Shown: one piece after another, positions 18,407-30,726 of the stretch | How the letters are laid out: each line of letters opens with the position of its first letter | Numbering within the stretch: the first letter of the stretch is position 1 | Origin: Kushneria marisflavi | GTDB taxonomy: Bacteria; Pseudomonadota; Gammaproteobacteria; Pseudomonadales; Halomonadaceae | DNA: 64,000 nucleotides | Direction: 5' to 3' | Assembly: GCF_002157205.1 (NCBI RefSeq) | Contig: NZ_CP021358.1 | Coordinates: forward strand, 2,666,001-2,730,000 | Position numbers and translations under genes: made by a program | Notes under the pieces: generated by a model | Seen by the model: only the letters and a program-made list of their open reading frames with translations | Told to the model about the DNA's origin: nothing | Databases searched by the model: none

Positions 18407-18646
18407 TCACCAGGAGGGGCTGGTCGCCGGAGTTTCGGCGGCGGGAGCGGTGTCGGAAGCCGTGCTGGTGTCGAGCTCGCGGAAACGCTCCAGCAGGCCA
18501 CCCAGACGGCTTTCCCACTGCTGACGTTCGTTTTTCAGACGCTCGTTTTCCTGGCGCAGTTCTTCAAGCTCCATGCGCTGCATTTCGATGGTGTCAACGG
18601 CACTGTTGACGCGCTGTTCAAGCTGCTCGAAAAGTTCATTGCTCAT
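18407..18646 (-). CDS. ZapB-like coiled-coil protein
   Basis: This 79-residue protein is nearly all heptad-type coiled coil from residue 3 to about 57, with EMQRMELEELRQENERLKNE as the core, followed by a short disordered Ala/Thr/Pro tail. Length and pattern match the ZapB/DUF904-type and TIGR02449-type small coiled-coil proteins found near rsmD or 6S RNA genes in gammaproteobacteria. ZapB in E. coli bundles at the Z-ring; a division role here is by analogy only. Start supported by AGGAGG a few bases upstream (reverse complement of 18650-18656). It lies downstream of rsmD on the same strand. Confidence 0.65.
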   Translation of the reverse strand: MSNELFEQLEQRVNSAVDTIEMQRMELEELRQENERLKNERQQWESRLGGLLERFRELDTSTASDTAPAAETPATSPSW

Positions 18647-18767
18647 GCTGTCCTCCTGATACAGATATTAAGGCGAAGTGCTGCCCTGCATGGCCCGGAA
18701 CGGGTGCCGGCGCGCGCGCAGGCCAGACTACGCGCGCCGACGCGCGGCGGCAAGAGGGCGTGCGGGG

Positions 18768-19388
18768 TTATTGCGCGCTTTCACGTCGATAGAGCCGGGC
18801 GTGGCTGTCGCCGGCCCGGGTCTCCCGGATCAGATGCCAGCCGGCAGGCAGCTGTGGAATCAATCCAGCCTCGGTTTCGACATGAATCAGCGCGCGCTCA
18901 CTCAGCCAGCCTTCGTGCTCAAGGCGCTGACAGCACTCGGTGATCAGGTCCTGTCGAAAGGGCGGGTCCAGAAAGACCAGGTGAAAGGGCTCTATGGGGC
19001 GTGTGTCCATAAAGGCCTGTGCCTTTTGAGTGTGGACCGGCATCGTCACTTCAAGCGTTTCAAGGTTTTCGGCAATCTGGCGGGCGACCTGACGATCGGC
19101 TTCGACGAAATGCACCTCTCCGGCGCCGCGGGAAAGTGCTTCGAGTCCCAGAGCGCCGGTGCCGGCAAACAGATCGAGTACGCGGGTCTGGCTATCGATC
19201 TCGGTCGCCAGCCAGTTGAAAAGCGTCTCGCGTACGCGGTCCGGGGTGGGCCGCAGGCCCGGATGGTCGAGTACGGGCAGCAGGCGACGCCGGAAGCGCC
19301 CACCAATCAACCGCAGACGGCCACTGCCCGAACGTGCCTTGTTCTGCCTTGAATCCTGTCCTGATGTGCCGTGACGCTGTCGCCTCAT
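18768..19388 (-). CDS. rsmD: 16S rRNA (guanine(966)-N(2))-methyltransferase
   Basis: RsmD methylates G966 of 16S rRNA using S-adenosylmethionine. The 206-residue protein begins with a basic, Gly/Arg-rich tail, then RLIGGRFRRRLLPV and LRPTPDRVRETLFNWL, both characteristic. The SAM-binding motif is VLDLFAGTGALGLEALSRGA (about 90-109), and the catalytic motif is DPPF. It is divergent from ftsY, the standard arrangement in gammaproteobacteria. The 121-base gap to the zapB-like gene holds only GC-rich repeats of CGCG with no clear gene. Confidence 0.95.
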   Translation of the reverse strand: MRRQRHGTSGQDSRQNKARSGSGRLRLIGGRFRRRLLPVLDHPGLRPTPDRVRETLFNWLATEIDSQTRVLDLFAGTGALGLEALSRGAGEVHFVEADRQVARQIAENLETLEVTMPVHTQKAQAFMDTRPIEPFHLVFLDPPFRQDLITECCQRLEHEGWLSERALIHVETEAGLIPQLPAGWHLIRETRAGDSHARLYRRESAQ

Positions 19389-19595
19389 GTGCGCTTAAAG
19401 CCTCGGTGGATGAAGATATACTGCCAGTGCCGGTCAGCCTGTGGGTAAAGGTCAATCTACAGTGGGTGGCGGGTATGCCATCCCTGGATGATGTACACGG
19501 ATTGTACCGGCGAGCGGCGCTTGAGTGGTAGGATGCGGTATCAAATGGCGGCCCGACCGCCTTTTCCCGATGGATCAATCGCGACGATATAGCCC

Positions 19596-21374
19596 ATGTT
19601 TGGTTTTTTTAAGCGCAAGAAGCAGCGCCGCGATCAGCAGGATCGCGAAGAACAGCAGCAACTGGAGCAGCAGGCGCCGACGCCTGAGGCCGAAGACACC
19701 AGAGAAAGGTCCCCTGAGCCTCCTGTCGAGGCGCGAGAAGCACCCGTCGTCGAGCCCGAGCCGAAACCGGTCGTTGAGCGAGAGCCTGATCCCGTCATTG
19801 AGCCCGAGTCCGTTGTCGAGTCCGAACCGGAATCGGTGGTCGAGCAAGAGCCCGAGTCCGTTGTCGAGTCCGAACCGGAACCGGTGGTCGAGCGAGAGCC
19901 TGAGCCCGTCGTTGAGCCCGAACCGGAGCCGGTGGTCGAGCGAGAGTTCGAGCCCGTTGTCGAGTCCGAACCGGAACCGGTAGTCGAGCGAGAGCCCGAG
20001 CCCGCCGTTGAGTCCGAACCGGAGCCGGTGTTCGAGCAAGAGCCCGAGTCCGTCGTTGAGCCCGAACTGGAGCCAGTGGTCGAGCAAGAGCCCGAGTCCG
20101 TCGTTGAGCCCGAACCGGAGCCGGTGTTCGAGCAAGAGCCCGAGTCCGTCGTTGAGCCCGAACCGGAGCCGGTGTTCGAACAAGAGCCCGAGTCCGTCGT
20201 TGAGCCCGAACCGGAGTCGGTGGTCGAGCCCGAGCCCGTCGTTGAACCCGAGCAGGAGCCTGCTCAGGAGCGGCCGTCCGAGCTCAAGGAGCCGCCAGAG
20301 GAGGTAGCGCCCGGCAGCGCGTCAGAAGTCACGACGCCTGCTCGCAACCGTGGTCGTGACAAGCCGCGTCGGGGTCGCTATGACACGGCCATCGAAGCAG
20401 GGCCTGAAACCGCCGATGAACAAAGCGAAACCGCCAGTGCCAAAAAGGGCTGGTTCTCGCGCATGCGTCAGGGGCTTGGCAAGACACGCTCCAACCTCAC
20501 CGACGGTCTGGCAACGCTGCTGCTGGGTCACAAGGAAATTGATGATGATCTGCTGGAAGAGCTCGAAACACAGCTTCTGATGGCCGATGTCGGCGTCGCG
20601 GCGACCAGCGAGATCATGGAAAACCTGGAAGAGCGCATTTCCAGGCGTGAGCTCAAAAATGTCGATGCGCTCTACAAGGCGCTTCAGGAAGAGCTCTCCA
20701 GAATGCTCGAGCCGGTGGCGAAGCCACTGCGCCTGCCGCCGAAGGGCGAGGGGCCATTCGTGATTCTGATGGTGGGCGTCAATGGCGTGGGCAAGACCAC
20801 GACGATCGGCAAGCTGACCCAGCGCTTTCAGCGTCAGGGGCGTAGCGTCATGCTGGCCGCCGGCGATACCTTCCGCGCCGCGGCCGTCGAGCAGCTACAG
20901 GTCTGGGGCGAGCGCAATGATGTACCGGTCATTGCCCAGCACACTGGCGCCGACAGTGCCTCCGTTATCTATGATGCGGTATCCGCGGCCAAGGCGCGCG
21001 GTATTGACGTCCTGATTGCCGATACGGCCGGGCGGTTGCACAACAAGGGGCATCTCATGGATGAGCTCAGCAAGGTGCAGCGCGTCATGGCGCGTCTGGA
21101 TGCTCAGGCGCCTCACGAAGTCATGCTGGTGCTGGATGCCGGAACCGGACAGAACGCGATCTCTCAGGCAGAAACCTTCAATCAGGCCGTGCCCGTGACC
21201 GGGATTACCCTGACCAAACTGGATGGAACCGCCAAGGGCGGCATCATCTTTGCCATCGCCAAGCAGCTCGGAACCCCCATTCGCTATATCGGGGTCGGGG
21301 AGACACTGGATGATCTGCGTCCCTTCGAGGCCGAGGATTTCGTGGGGGCGCTCTTTGACCGGGAAGGCAGCTGA
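19596..21374 (+). CDS. ftsY: Signal recognition particle receptor FtsY
   Basis: FtsY is the membrane-associated GTPase that docks SRP-ribosome complexes at the translocon. The protein has 592 residues, about 95 more than E. coli FtsY. Residues 1-20 are a basic amphipathic start. Residues 51-222 form a Glu/Pro/Val repeat domain (see repeat entry). The N domain spans about 285-375, and the G domain has G1 GVNGVGKT (394-401), DTAGR (476-480) and TKLD (540-543), then GVGE (567-570) near the end. All catalytic motifs are intact. It heads the ftsY-ftsE-ftsX-rpoH run; ftsE starts six bases after its stop. The ribosome binding site is weak. Confidence 0.97.
   Translation: MFGFFKRKKQRRDQQDREEQQQLEQQAPTPEAEDTRERSPEPPVEAREAPVVEPEPKPVVEREPDPVIEPESVVESEPESVVEQEPESVVESEPEPVVEREPEPVVEPEPEPVVEREFEPVVESEPEPVVEREPEPAVESEPEPVFEQEPESVVEPELEPVVEQEPESVVEPEPEPVFEQEPESVVEPEPEPVFEQEPESVVEPEPESVVEPEPVVEPEQEPAQERPSELKEPPEEVAPGSASEVTTPARNRGRDKPRRGRYDTAIEAGPETADEQSETASAKKGWFSRMRQGLGKTRSNLTDGLATLLLGHKEIDDDLLEELETQLLMADVGVAATSEIMENLEERISRRELKNVDALYKALQEELSRMLEPVAKPLRLPPKGEGPFVILMVGVNGVGKTTTIGKLTQRFQRQGRSVMLAAGDTFRAAAVEQLQVWGERNDVPVIAQHTGADSASVIYDAVSAAKARGIDVLIADTAGRLHNKGHLMDELSKVQRVMARLDAQAPHEVMLVLDAGTGQNAISQAETFNQAVPVTGITLTKLDGTAKGGIIFAIAKQLGTPIRYIGVGETLDDLRPFEAEDFVGALFDREGS
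19746..20261 (+). repeat. Acidic tandem repeats in ftsY
   Basis: Degenerate 8-residue units of the form EPEPVVEx or EPESVVEx repeat about 20 times. Toward the 3' side the DNA is organised in near-identical 48-bp units (16 residues, [16 protein letters not shown]), with two almost identical copies at about 20107-20202. Such DNA can expand or contract by slippage. Confidence 0.9.
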
Positions 21375-21380
21375 TTTCTC

Positions 21381-22055
21381 ATGGCCATGATCGAGTTTGC
21401 GCATGTCGGCAAGCGCTATGGCGGTCGTTTCGAAGCGCTGGCCGATCTCAATTTCACCGTGCAGCGTGGTGAAATGGTGTTTCTCACCGGCCATTCCGGT
21501 GCCGGGAAAAGTTCGGTCCTGCGCCTTCTCATGGCGCTGGAGCGGCCTTCCCGGGGCCGTATCGTTGTGGCCGGTCATGACATCACCAGCCTTCATATCT
21601 CGCAGATTCCCTTCTACCGGCGCCAGATCGGGGTGGTTTATCAAAACCATCAGCTGCTCTTTGATCGCAGCGTGTTCGATAACGTGGCCCTGCCGTTGGT
21701 TATCCAGGGCGCTACGCCCCAGGATGCCCGGCGCCGGGTACATGCGGCGCTGGACAAGATCGGGCTTTTGCACCGTGAAAAGGCCCTGCCCATCGAGCTT
21801 TCCGGCGGTGAGCAGCAGCGGGTCGGCATTGCCCGTGCGGTCGTCACCAAGCCGGCCATGCTGCTGGCCGATGAACCTACGGGCAACCTGGATCCGCAGC
21901 TATCGGCCGACATCATGCGCCTTTTTGAAGACTTCAACCGTATTGGCACGACTGTGCTGTTGGCCAGTCACGATCTGGCGCTGATCGCGCGGCTCAGACA
22001 CCGTGTGCTCAAGCTGAGAGACGGTCGGTTGATCGGCGATGAGGAGGCCGCATGA
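21381..22055 (+). CDS. ftsE: Cell division ATPase FtsE
   Basis: FtsE is the cytoplasmic ABC ATPase of the FtsEX complex, which activates peptidoglycan hydrolases at the septum. The 224-residue protein has Walker A GHSGAGKS (about 38-45), signature LSGGEQQR and Walker [12 protein letters not shown]. The start at 21381 (MAMIEF) is six bases after ftsY; the ATG at 21387 (MIEF) is equally plausible and matches the family start better. It overlaps ftsX by four bases (ATGA), so the two subunits should be translationally coupled. Confidence 0.95.
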   Translation: MAMIEFAHVGKRYGGRFEALADLNFTVQRGEMVFLTGHSGAGKSSVLRLLMALERPSRGRIVVAGHDITSLHISQIPFYRRQIGVVYQNHQLLFDRSVFDNVALPLVIQGATPQDARRRVHAALDKIGLLHREKALPIELSGGEQQRVGIARAVVTKPAMLLADEPTGNLDPQLSADIMRLFEDFNRIGTTVLLASHDLALIARLRHRVLKLRDGRLIGDEEAA

Positions 22056-23053
22056 GCCAGACACCACGCCGTCCTGCTCCGAGAGGCGAGAAGCCGCAGC
22101 CGCGCCGGGGGGCACGCTCCCACCAGATTACCTTCGAAAGCCGATCGCGCGCCTGGCGTCGTCATCATGAACAGATGGCCGTTGATAGCCTCCATCGTCT
22201 GCGCCGTCGGCCGCTGTCGAGTTTCATGACCATGATGGCCATTGCCATTGCGATGGTGCTGCCGGCCAGTCTCTGGCTGGCGCTGGGTAGCGCGCACCTT
22301 CTGGACAGCAACCTGGACGACAGTGCCCGCATGACGCTCTATCTGAACCCGGCGCTGTCGGAGTCACAGGCCATGGACGTGACCGATCGGGTGCGGCAGG
22401 AGCCCGATATCGCTTCGACCGAGCTGATTACGGCTGCTGCCGGGCTTGAAAGCTTTCAGCAGCGTCTGGGGATGAATGATGCCCTGGCCATGATGGATGA
22501 TAATCCGCTGCCGGCGACCATTCTGGTTCAGCCACGCTCGCGTGACCCTGAGGCCGCGCAGGCGTTGGCCGAGCGGCTTGGAAAGCTCGATGGTGTGGCC
22601 GATGCGCGTCTGGACATGGCCTGGCTTGAGCGCCTGCGCCAGCTCGGCGAGCTGGGCCGCCGTGTCGTGATGGCCTTTGGCGCTCTGTTCGCGCTCGGCG
22701 TGTTGCTGGTCGTCGGCAATACCATCCGACTGGCGGTTGAAAGCCGGCGTCAGGAGATCGAGGTCGTGACCCTGATCGGTGCCACCCATGCCTTTGTACG
22801 ACGCCCCTTTCTGTATGTGGGGGTCTGGTATGGGCTTGGTGGCGGCATCCTGGCGCTGATTCTCCTGACGCTGGGAAGAGGGTGGCTGTCAGCCCCCATC
22901 GATATGCTCGCCTCCGGATTCGGCAGTCACTTTACCCTGCCGGGCATCGGGATGGGCGGATCGGTTTTATTGCTGATCTGTAGTACCATGCTGGGACTTG
23001 TAGGCGCATGGCTTGCCGTCAGTCGCCATCTGGCAGAGATCAGTCCGCGTTGA
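22052..23053 (+). CDS. ftsX: Cell division membrane protein FtsX
   Basis: FtsX is the four-helix inner-membrane partner of FtsE and relays ATP hydrolysis to periplasmic EnvC-type hydrolase activators. The protein has 333 residues. A basic cytoplasmic N-terminus (about 1-50) precedes TM1 (about 60-80), a periplasmic domain of about 110 residues, then three helices near 205-225, 250-275 and 295-325. The N-terminus is rich in Arg/Pro, as in other gammaproteobacterial FtsX. It ends 113 bases before rpoH. Confidence 0.94.
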   Translation: MSQTPRRPAPRGEKPQPRRGARSHQITFESRSRAWRRHHEQMAVDSLHRLRRRPLSSFMTMMAIAIAMVLPASLWLALGSAHLLDSNLDDSARMTLYLNPALSESQAMDVTDRVRQEPDIASTELITAAAGLESFQQRLGMNDALAMMDDNPLPATILVQPRSRDPEAAQALAERLGKLDGVADARLDMAWLERLRQLGELGRRVVMAFGALFALGVLLVVGNTIRLAVESRRQEIEVVTLIGATHAFVRRPFLYVGVWYGLGGGILALILLTLGRGWLSAPIDMLASGFGSHFTLPGIGMGGSVLLLICSTMLGLVGAWLAVSRHLAEISPR

Positions 23054-23094
23054 AGCAATGAACACAACGGGCCGATAAAAGCCGTAATGCGCGA

Positions 23095-23123
23095 AACAAA
23101 GCACCTTTACCATGGTCTATAAT
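23095..23123 (+). promoter_or_regulatory. Possible rpoH promoter
   Basis: A perfect TATAAT lies at 23118-23123, 43 bases before the rpoH start. The -35 region is a poor match, so it may need an activator or another sigma factor. The predicted leader is short. Confidence 0.45.
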
Positions 23124-23166
23124 GGTAGATAATTACCAGTCAGGGACCAGGGGAGACCGTTTAAAC

Positions 23167-24039
23167 ATGAGTACCAGTCTTCAGCCTATCGGTCATCTTT
23201 CGCCGGGCAATGACCTGAATGGCTATATTCAGGCAGTCAATCGTATTCCCGTACTGACCGTGGACGAGGAGCGTGACCTCGCTACGCGTCTTCATACCGA
23301 CAGTGACATTGAAGCCGCCCGTCGCCTTGTCATGTCGCATCTTCGTTTTGTCGTGCACATTGCTCGCAGCTATTCCGGTTATGGCCTGCCACAGGCAGAT
23401 CTGATTCAGGAAGGCAACGTGGGTCTGATGAAGGCCGTCAAGCGTTTCGACCCGGCACAGGGCGTGCGGCTCGTGTCCTTCGCCGTACACTGGATCAAGG
23501 CCGAGATTCACGAGTTTGTGCTGCGCAACTGGCGCATCGTCAAGGTGGCGACCACCAAGGCGCAGCGAAAGCTGTTTTTCAACCTGCGCAGTGCCAAGAA
23601 GCGTCTGTCGTGGTTGAACAACGATGAAGTCAATGCCATTGCTCAGGATCTGGACGTCAAGCCTGAAGCCGTGCGCGAGATGGAAGGTCGTCTGTCGGCC
23701 TTTGATGCCGGTTTCGACCCGGCACCCGGCAGCGAGGATGACGAGCAGAGCTATCAGTCTCCTTCACAGTATCTGGAGGATGGTCGTTCTGACCCGGCAC
23801 TGTCACTCGAAGAATCCGACTGGCAGGATCGTTCGTCGCAGCAATTGCGTGACGCGCTGGCCCGGCTTGATGACCGCTCTCGTGACATTCTTCAGCGCCG
23901 TTGGTTGGCCGAGCAGAAATCCACGCTGCATGAATTGGCCGATACCTATGGGGTATCTGCAGAGCGCATTCGACAGCTCGAAAAGAATGCCATGAAAAAA
24001 CTTAAACAGGCGATCGGCGAATCGGCTGAAGTAGCCTGA
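23167..24039 (+). CDS. rpoH: Heat-shock sigma factor RpoH (sigma-32)
   Basis: This 290-residue sigma factor directs RNA polymerase to heat-shock promoters. It has region 2 ([32 protein letters not shown]), the diagnostic RpoH box QRKLFFNLR at 133-141 (132-140 in E. coli), and a C-terminal helix-turn-helix for the -35 element ([20 protein letters not shown]). The start at 23167 gives the family length; an upstream ATG at 23122 lies inside the putative -10 element and is unlikely. A GGGGAG is 11 bases upstream. A strong terminator follows. Confidence 0.97.
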   Translation: MSTSLQPIGHLSPGNDLNGYIQAVNRIPVLTVDEERDLATRLHTDSDIEAARRLVMSHLRFVVHIARSYSGYGLPQADLIQEGNVGLMKAVKRFDPAQGVRLVSFAVHWIKAEIHEFVLRNWRIVKVATTKAQRKLFFNLRSAKKRLSWLNNDEVNAIAQDLDVKPEAVREMEGRLSAFDAGFDPAPGSEDDEQSYQSPSQYLEDGRSDPALSLEESDWQDRSSQQLRDALARLDDRSRDILQRRWLAEQKSTLHELADTYGVSAERIRQLEKNAMKKLKQAIGESAEVA

Positions 24040-24080
24040 TCATGACGCCTTTGATCTCATACTAAAGATTGTTTTTTGAT

Positions 24081-24123
24081 GCAAAAGTTGACCCCGGGCT
24101 CCCAAGGCCCGGGGTTTTGCTTT
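24081..24123 (+). terminator. Rho-independent terminator of rpoH
   Basis: The GC stem CCCCGGGC/GCCCGGGG with a 7-base loop is extended by GCAAAA pairing with TTTTGC and is followed by TTT. Confidence 0.88.
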
Positions 24124-24152
24124 ACGGTCGTGCTTCATGAAAAAAAATGATG

Positions 24153-24180
24153 ATCAATATTTTTTATTACTTATATTGAT
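24153..24180. other. AT-rich inverted repeat upstream of EAL gene
   Basis: ATCAATAT and ATATTGAT flank a T-rich 12-base centre; GATGATC flanks both arms as a direct repeat. The block is far more AT-rich than its surroundings and lies about 40 bases before the EAL gene, so it may be its promoter or operator region. Confidence 0.45.
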
Positions 24181-24221
24181 GATCGTCAGGTGATTTCTGT
24201 GGCTGCTCCGAGCGCTGACCG

Positions 24222-25727
24222 ATGTCTATCTCTGCACTTTTGCGTCAATCGAAACTGATGGCACCTCTGAAAGTCCCCCCCTTGCTGAATGCGCTCTATC
24301 GTTTGATGTTTGCCCTGATGCTGACGGCACTGTGCCTGCTCTGGTGGCAAAAACATATGGATGACCACACGCTGGCCATGGGGCTGCTGCTGTGGCTGTG
24401 CTGTTTTTTTCAGGGCAGGGAGCTGTTGTCGAAGGGCTATGAGCGATATTGCCTGAAGCAGGGCGGATCGGATGATAGCGATGACTGCGGCAGCAGGCTT
24501 TCCGGCATCATGTACCGCTATTGCCATGATGAGCGGCGGTATCGCTATCTGAACAGTGCAGCGAATACGACCGTATCGATGCCGGAATTACCAGGCTACT
24601 GTCTGCCCGGCAGTGCCTTTGATGCCATGGTGCATCCCGATGATCGTCAATCACTGAAGTGCGCCCGCCATCTTGCCCTTCAGCGAGGGTATTTCGAGCA
24701 CACCTATCGTCTGGTCCATGGGGCGACCGAGCAGCAGGTGCTGGATCGCGGTGTGATTCTGCGTCGCGACGGGAGGACCGAGTGTCACGGGCTTCTGATC
24801 GACATTAGCCGGCTCGAGGCAGGTAGCGTCGTGCCGGAAGGGGAGGAAAGGTGCTCGATGCCCGGTGAGGCCGCCTCTTCACACCATGCCTTCTCTTCAC
24901 GACACGATCACCACGATTATCCGGCGATGTTTGTTGACCGCAGAGGGTCGCACACCACGTCTCCGCCTGATTCGAAGGCGCTGCATCGGGCGATGAAAAA
25001 TGAACAGCTGCGGCTGGTCTATCAACCCCAGGTGCAGGGTAACGATCAACACATTGCCGGTTTTGAAGTGCTGCTGAGATGGCATCACCCCGACTACGGC
25101 ACCATTCCACCCTCGACTTTCATTCCGATGGCTGAATCGGCAGAGTTCATGCCGGTACTGGGCAACTGGGTCATCGACAGAGTATGCCGACAGATCAGTT
25201 GCTGGCGCTCGCAGGGCTATCAGGTGCCGGTTGTGGCTATCAACGTCTCCGTACTACAGCTCGATCGGGCTTTGCTGGCGCATGTGGCAACGGTGCTGGA
25301 ACGTTACGCCCTTGATGGCGCCTGCCTGGAGTTCGAGATTACCGAAAGCCGCATGATGCAGAATTTTGACGAATGTGTGCACGTCATCTCAAGACTGCGT
25401 CAGCAGGGTATTCGGATATCGCTGGACGATTTCGGCACTGGCTACTCATCACTGGACAAGCTGGCACTGCTGCCACTGGATCGTCTCAAGCTGGACAAGA
25501 GTTTCGTCATGGCACTGCCCGATACCCATCATGGCTATCAGATCATCGAGGCGATCGTGCGGCTGGCGCATTCACTTCAGCTGACGGTCGTGGCCGAGGG
25601 TGTCGAGACGCGCCGGCAGCAGCATCTGCTCAACGAGCTGGGATGCGAGATCCTGCAGGGCTACCTGTTCGGCCCCGGGGTCGAGGCCGACAAGGCCGTC
25701 AGATACCTGAAGGAACATCAGTACTGA
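24222..25727 (+). CDS. Membrane-bound PAS-EAL cyclic-di-GMP phosphodiesterase
   Basis: This 501-residue protein should hydrolyse the second messenger c-di-GMP. Two membrane segments (about 22-42 and 50-64) are followed by a PAS-like domain (about 95-197, with HPDDRQSL and VILRRDGRTECHGLLIDISR). After a His/Ser-rich linker comes the EAL domain (about 252-500). The signature is EVL (282-284) rather than EAL, but the metal and catalytic residues are all present: Asn341, Glu372, Asp402-Asp403, Lys426, Glu459 and Gln479, and loop 6 reads DDFGTGYSSL. There is no GGDEF domain, so it is a dedicated phosphodiesterase. It is convergent with slmA, only seven bases apart. Confidence 0.9.
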   Translation: MSISALLRQSKLMAPLKVPPLLNALYRLMFALMLTALCLLWWQKHMDDHTLAMGLLLWLCCFFQGRELLSKGYERYCLKQGGSDDSDDCGSRLSGIMYRYCHDERRYRYLNSAANTTVSMPELPGYCLPGSAFDAMVHPDDRQSLKCARHLALQRGYFEHTYRLVHGATEQQVLDRGVILRRDGRTECHGLLIDISRLEAGSVVPEGEERCSMPGEAASSHHAFSSRHDHHDYPAMFVDRRGSHTTSPPDSKALHRAMKNEQLRLVYQPQVQGNDQHIAGFEVLLRWHHPDYGTIPPSTFIPMAESAEFMPVLGNWVIDRVCRQISCWRSQGYQVPVVAINVSVLQLDRALLAHVATVLERYALDGACLEFEITESRMMQNFDECVHVISRLRQQGIRISLDDFGTGYSSLDKLALLPLDRLKLDKSFVMALPDTHHGYQIIEAIVRLAHSLQLTVVAEGVETRRQQHLLNELGCEILQGYLFGPGVEADKAVRYLKEHQY

Positions 25728-25734
25728 CGGGACG

Positions 25735-26337
25735 CTATTCCCCTGCAGTCAGATGAGCACTCAAAAGCTGCCATTGATCGTCCCAGTGACTCTGGGGTGC
25801 GCGACGAAAACCACTTCTGACGTATTGTCCAATGCGTCCTTCGGCAACGGCCATGAGCAGGTTGGCCAGCGCTGAAACCCCAATGTCCGGACGATACCCC
25901 TGTTCGATTTCACCGGTGCGCAGCACCTGCTTGAGCTGTGTTTCAAGGCGCTCGAAGAGCTGTGCCATGCGGGTCTGCAGGCGCTCATGTTCACCGGTCA
26001 GCGCTTCGCCGGTCATGATGCGACAAAGTCCCGGGTTCTTGTCGGCAAAGATCAGCAAAAGCGTCAAAATGCGCTGGCAGCGGTCACTGACGCTGCCGGG
26101 TTCATTGACGATCAGGGTGACGCGCTCAAAAAGTGTTTGCTCAATGTACTCGATCAGCGCCTCGTACATGCGGGTCTTGCTGGGGAAGTGGCGGTAAAGC
26201 GCAGCCTCCGACACGCCTACCTCGCGTGCCAGTGCAGCGGTCGTGATGCGCTGACCACGCCCCTGTTCCAGCATGCGCGCCAGTGCCTGAAGGATCTGGT
26301 CGCGGCGTGAAAGTTTCTGTTCCCTTGTCATGGCCAT
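25735..26337 (-). CDS. slmA: Nucleoid occlusion factor SlmA
   Basis: SlmA is a TetR-fold DNA-binding protein that blocks FtsZ assembly over the nucleoid. The 200-residue product has the helix-turn-helix TTAALAREVGVSEAALYRHFPSK typical of SlmA, then NPGLCRIMTGEAL and FERLETQLKQVLR, which align well with E. coli SlmA (198 residues). The start at 26337 matches that length; ATG at 26331 is an alternative, and ATG at 26397 would add 20 residues without family support. It is last in the coaBC-dut-algC-argB-slmA run, a common gammaproteobacterial order. Confidence 0.92.
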   Translation of the reverse strand: MAMTREQKLSRRDQILQALARMLEQGRGQRITTAALAREVGVSEAALYRHFPSKTRMYEALIEYIEQTLFERVTLIVNEPGSVSDRCQRILTLLLIFADKNPGLCRIMTGEALTGEHERLQTRMAQLFERLETQLKQVLRTGEIEQGYRPDIGVSALANLLMAVAEGRIGQYVRSGFRRAPQSHWDDQWQLLSAHLTAGE

Positions 26338-26356
26338 CTTTTTTATCTGCCTGCTA

Positions 26357-26383
26357 GGGTGCCCGGGACGGCCTCGGGCACCC
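26357..26383 (-). other. Stem-loop between argB and slmA
   Basis: A perfect 9-bp GC stem (GGGTGCCCG/CGGGCACCC) with a 9-base loop and no U-tract; possibly a partial terminator that lowers slmA expression. Confidence 0.45.
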
Positions 26384-26416
26384 GTGAATGTGGTCATGTC
26401 CGTGCCACACGCGACA

Positions 26417-28821
<2,405 letters not shown>

Positions 28822-28849
28822 GAAAAGACTCCTGTCCTTTAAACCAGCG

Positions 28850-29335
28850 TCAGTGTCGTCCCGAATGGCCGAAGCCGCCGGCGCCACGAATATCGTTGTC
28901 ATCGTCACCGGGCGTGAACTCGTCGACGACCTCCAGTTCGGCCTGAATGACCGGTACCAGTACATACTGGGCGATACGCTCGAACGGCTCGAGCGTGACG
29001 TGCTCCTGCCCGCGGTTCCAGACCGAAATCATCAGCTCGCCTTGGTAGTCGGCATCGATCAGCCCGACCAGGTTGCCCAGTACGATGCCGCGTTTATGAC
29101 CCAGTCCCGAGCGCGGCAGGATCATGCCGGCCCAGGCCGGATTGGCAATATGCACGGCAAGGCCCGTACGCACCAGTTCGCAGTCACCGGGTGCCAGCGT
29201 CAGCGGAGTATCCAGCAGGGCGCGCAGATCCATGCCGGCGCTGCCACGGGTGGCGTAATGGGGCAGAGGGTATTCACGTACCCGGTCATCGAGAATTCGG
29301 ACCTGCAGTCGCGGCCGGTCGGAAGAAGCAGTCAT
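28850..29335 (-). CDS. dut: dUTP diphosphatase
   Basis: Dut hydrolyses dUTP to dUMP, keeping uracil out of DNA and supplying thymidylate synthesis. The 161-residue trimeric enzyme shows all five dUTPase motifs: [36 protein letters not shown] and the flexible C-terminal [11 protein letters not shown]. It is slightly longer than E. coli Dut (151) by its N-terminus. Its start overlaps the coaBC stop by four bases, as in E. coli where dut follows coaBC. Confidence 0.96.
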   Translation of the reverse strand: MTASSDRPRLQVRILDDRVREYPLPHYATRGSAGMDLRALLDTPLTLAPGDCELVRTGLAVHIANPAWAGMILPRSGLGHKRGIVLGNLVGLIDADYQGELMISVWNRGQEHVTLEPFERIAQYVLVPVIQAELEVVDEFTPGDDDNDIRGAGGFGHSGRH

Positions 29336-30693
29336 GAGCAGACAGGGCTCCGCGTTATCTGATGCCCGCGGTAAAGGGGCAGCATGTAATCAATAATGGC
29401 GCGCGCCAGGTCCTGCTTGGCACGCGGTGATAGCGTATGCGACGTGGCCGGATTGTCCGGCTGGTCAGGGTCGAGATAATACAGCACGGCAGCGTTGTCA
29501 TCGGCGCCGAAGCCCAGTCCCGGTGCCGCCACGTCATTGGCAACGATAAGATCCAGGCGCTTGCGCACGAGCTTGTCATGGGCGTGGCGGGCAAGTTCCC
29601 GGGTTTCGGCGGCAAAGCCGACGGTGAAAGGGGGCGACTGGCGATGGGTGACGGCCGCGATAATGTCCGGATTCTCGACCAGGCTCAGCGTCAGGCCGGG
29701 ACTGCCGGACACCTTCTTGAGCTTGTGCTCGGCCACTTCTGCCAGGCGGTAGTCCGCGACCGCTGCACAGCCGATGAAGATGTCGCATTCGGCCAGTGAG
29801 GCGTTCACGGCCTCAAGCATCTCCACGGCGCTCACAACATCCACTCGCGTGACGCCTTCAGGTGTAGCAAGCGCCACCGGGCCACTGATCAGGGTGACGC
29901 GTGCGCCCTGGTCTCGAGCAGCGCAGGCCAGCGCAAAGCCCATTTTCCCCGAGCTGTGGTTGGAGAGATAGCGCACCGGGTCGATGGCCTCACGAGTGGG
30001 GCCGGCCGTAATCACGACATGCTGCCCGGCCAGCGCCCCGGTTGCCGGGTCGGCATCGTCGGCCATGAAGGCATCCGGTGCGGGAGCGTGATCATCATGC
30101 TCGGGGGTAGCATCCAGTGGCAGGGTGCCGGGGGCGGGTGAGTGCCCGGATAAAGCGGCGTCAAGGGCGGCGACAATGTCTTCCGGCTCCAGCATGCGCC
30201 CGCCGCCAACATCGCCACAGGCCTGCTCGCCGGCATCCGGCCCAAGCTGTTGCCAACCGAAGGCCTTGAGCGTCTCGGCGTTGCGCTGGCTGGCGGGATG
30301 CGACCACATGGCCTGATTCATGGCCGGGGCCAGCAGGCAGCGCGCCCGGGTGGCGAGACACAGCGTCGTGAGCAGGTCATCGGCCATGCCGGCGGCCAGG
30401 CGCGCCATTACATCGGCCGTGGCTGGTGCGATCAATACGATGTCGGCCCATTTGGCCAGCTCGATATGGCCCATGCCGGCTTCGGCCTGCGGGTCCAGCA
30501 GCGAGGTGCGGACCTCTTCGCCGGTCAGGGCCTGCAGGGTCAGTGGCGTGATAAAGGCCTGTGCGCCCTCGGTCATCACCACGCGGACGCTGGCGCCGGC
30601 CTTTTTCAGCAGTCGCGCCAATACGGCACTCTTGTAGGCCGCGATGCCGGCACTGATGCCTAAAACGATGCGTTGACCCGCCAGTCGTGACAT
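29332..30693 (-). CDS. coaBC: Bifunctional CoaBC (PPC synthetase/decarboxylase)
   Basis: CoaBC makes 4'-phosphopantetheine from phosphopantothenate and cysteine in two steps of coenzyme A synthesis. The 453-residue protein has the FMN-dependent CoaC half first ([10 protein letters not shown], the His of [22 protein letters not shown] and the catalytic Cys in [11 protein letters not shown]). The CoaB half follows from about residue 225 ([27 protein letters not shown]). A linker of about 50 residues between the halves is unusually long and rich in Asp, Pro and Ala. GGAG lies seven bases upstream of the start. Confidence 0.96.
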   Translation of the reverse strand: MSRLAGQRIVLGISAGIAAYKSAVLARLLKKAGASVRVVMTEGAQAFITPLTLQALTGEEVRTSLLDPQAEAGMGHIELAKWADIVLIAPATADVMARLAAGMADDLLTTLCLATRARCLLAPAMNQAMWSHPASQRNAETLKAFGWQQLGPDAGEQACGDVGGGRMLEPEDIVAALDAALSGHSPAPGTLPLDATPEHDDHAPAPDAFMADDADPATGALAGQHVVITAGPTREAIDPVRYLSNHSSGKMGFALACAARDQGARVTLISGPVALATPEGVTRVDVVSAVEMLEAVNASLAECDIFIGCAAVADYRLAEVAEHKLKKVSGSPGLTLSLVENPDIIAAVTHRQSPPFTVGFAAETRELARHAHDKLVRKRLDLIVANDVAAPGLGFGADDNAAVLYYLDPDQPDNPATSHTLSPRAKQDLARAIIDYMLPLYRGHQITRSPVCS

Positions 30694-30726
30694 GCAAAGG
30701 CTCCATGAGCATAACTAAAATCGGTG

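Noticed and set aside
19575..20183. Long minus-strand open frame with a repeated LRFGLND-type sequence
   Set aside because: It is the antisense image of the ftsY repeats; it has no ribosome binding site and its periodicity is fully explained by the coding strand.
19746..20261. Regular repeats that might suggest a CRISPR array
   Set aside because: The repeats are in frame within ftsY, degenerate, and have no unique spacers.
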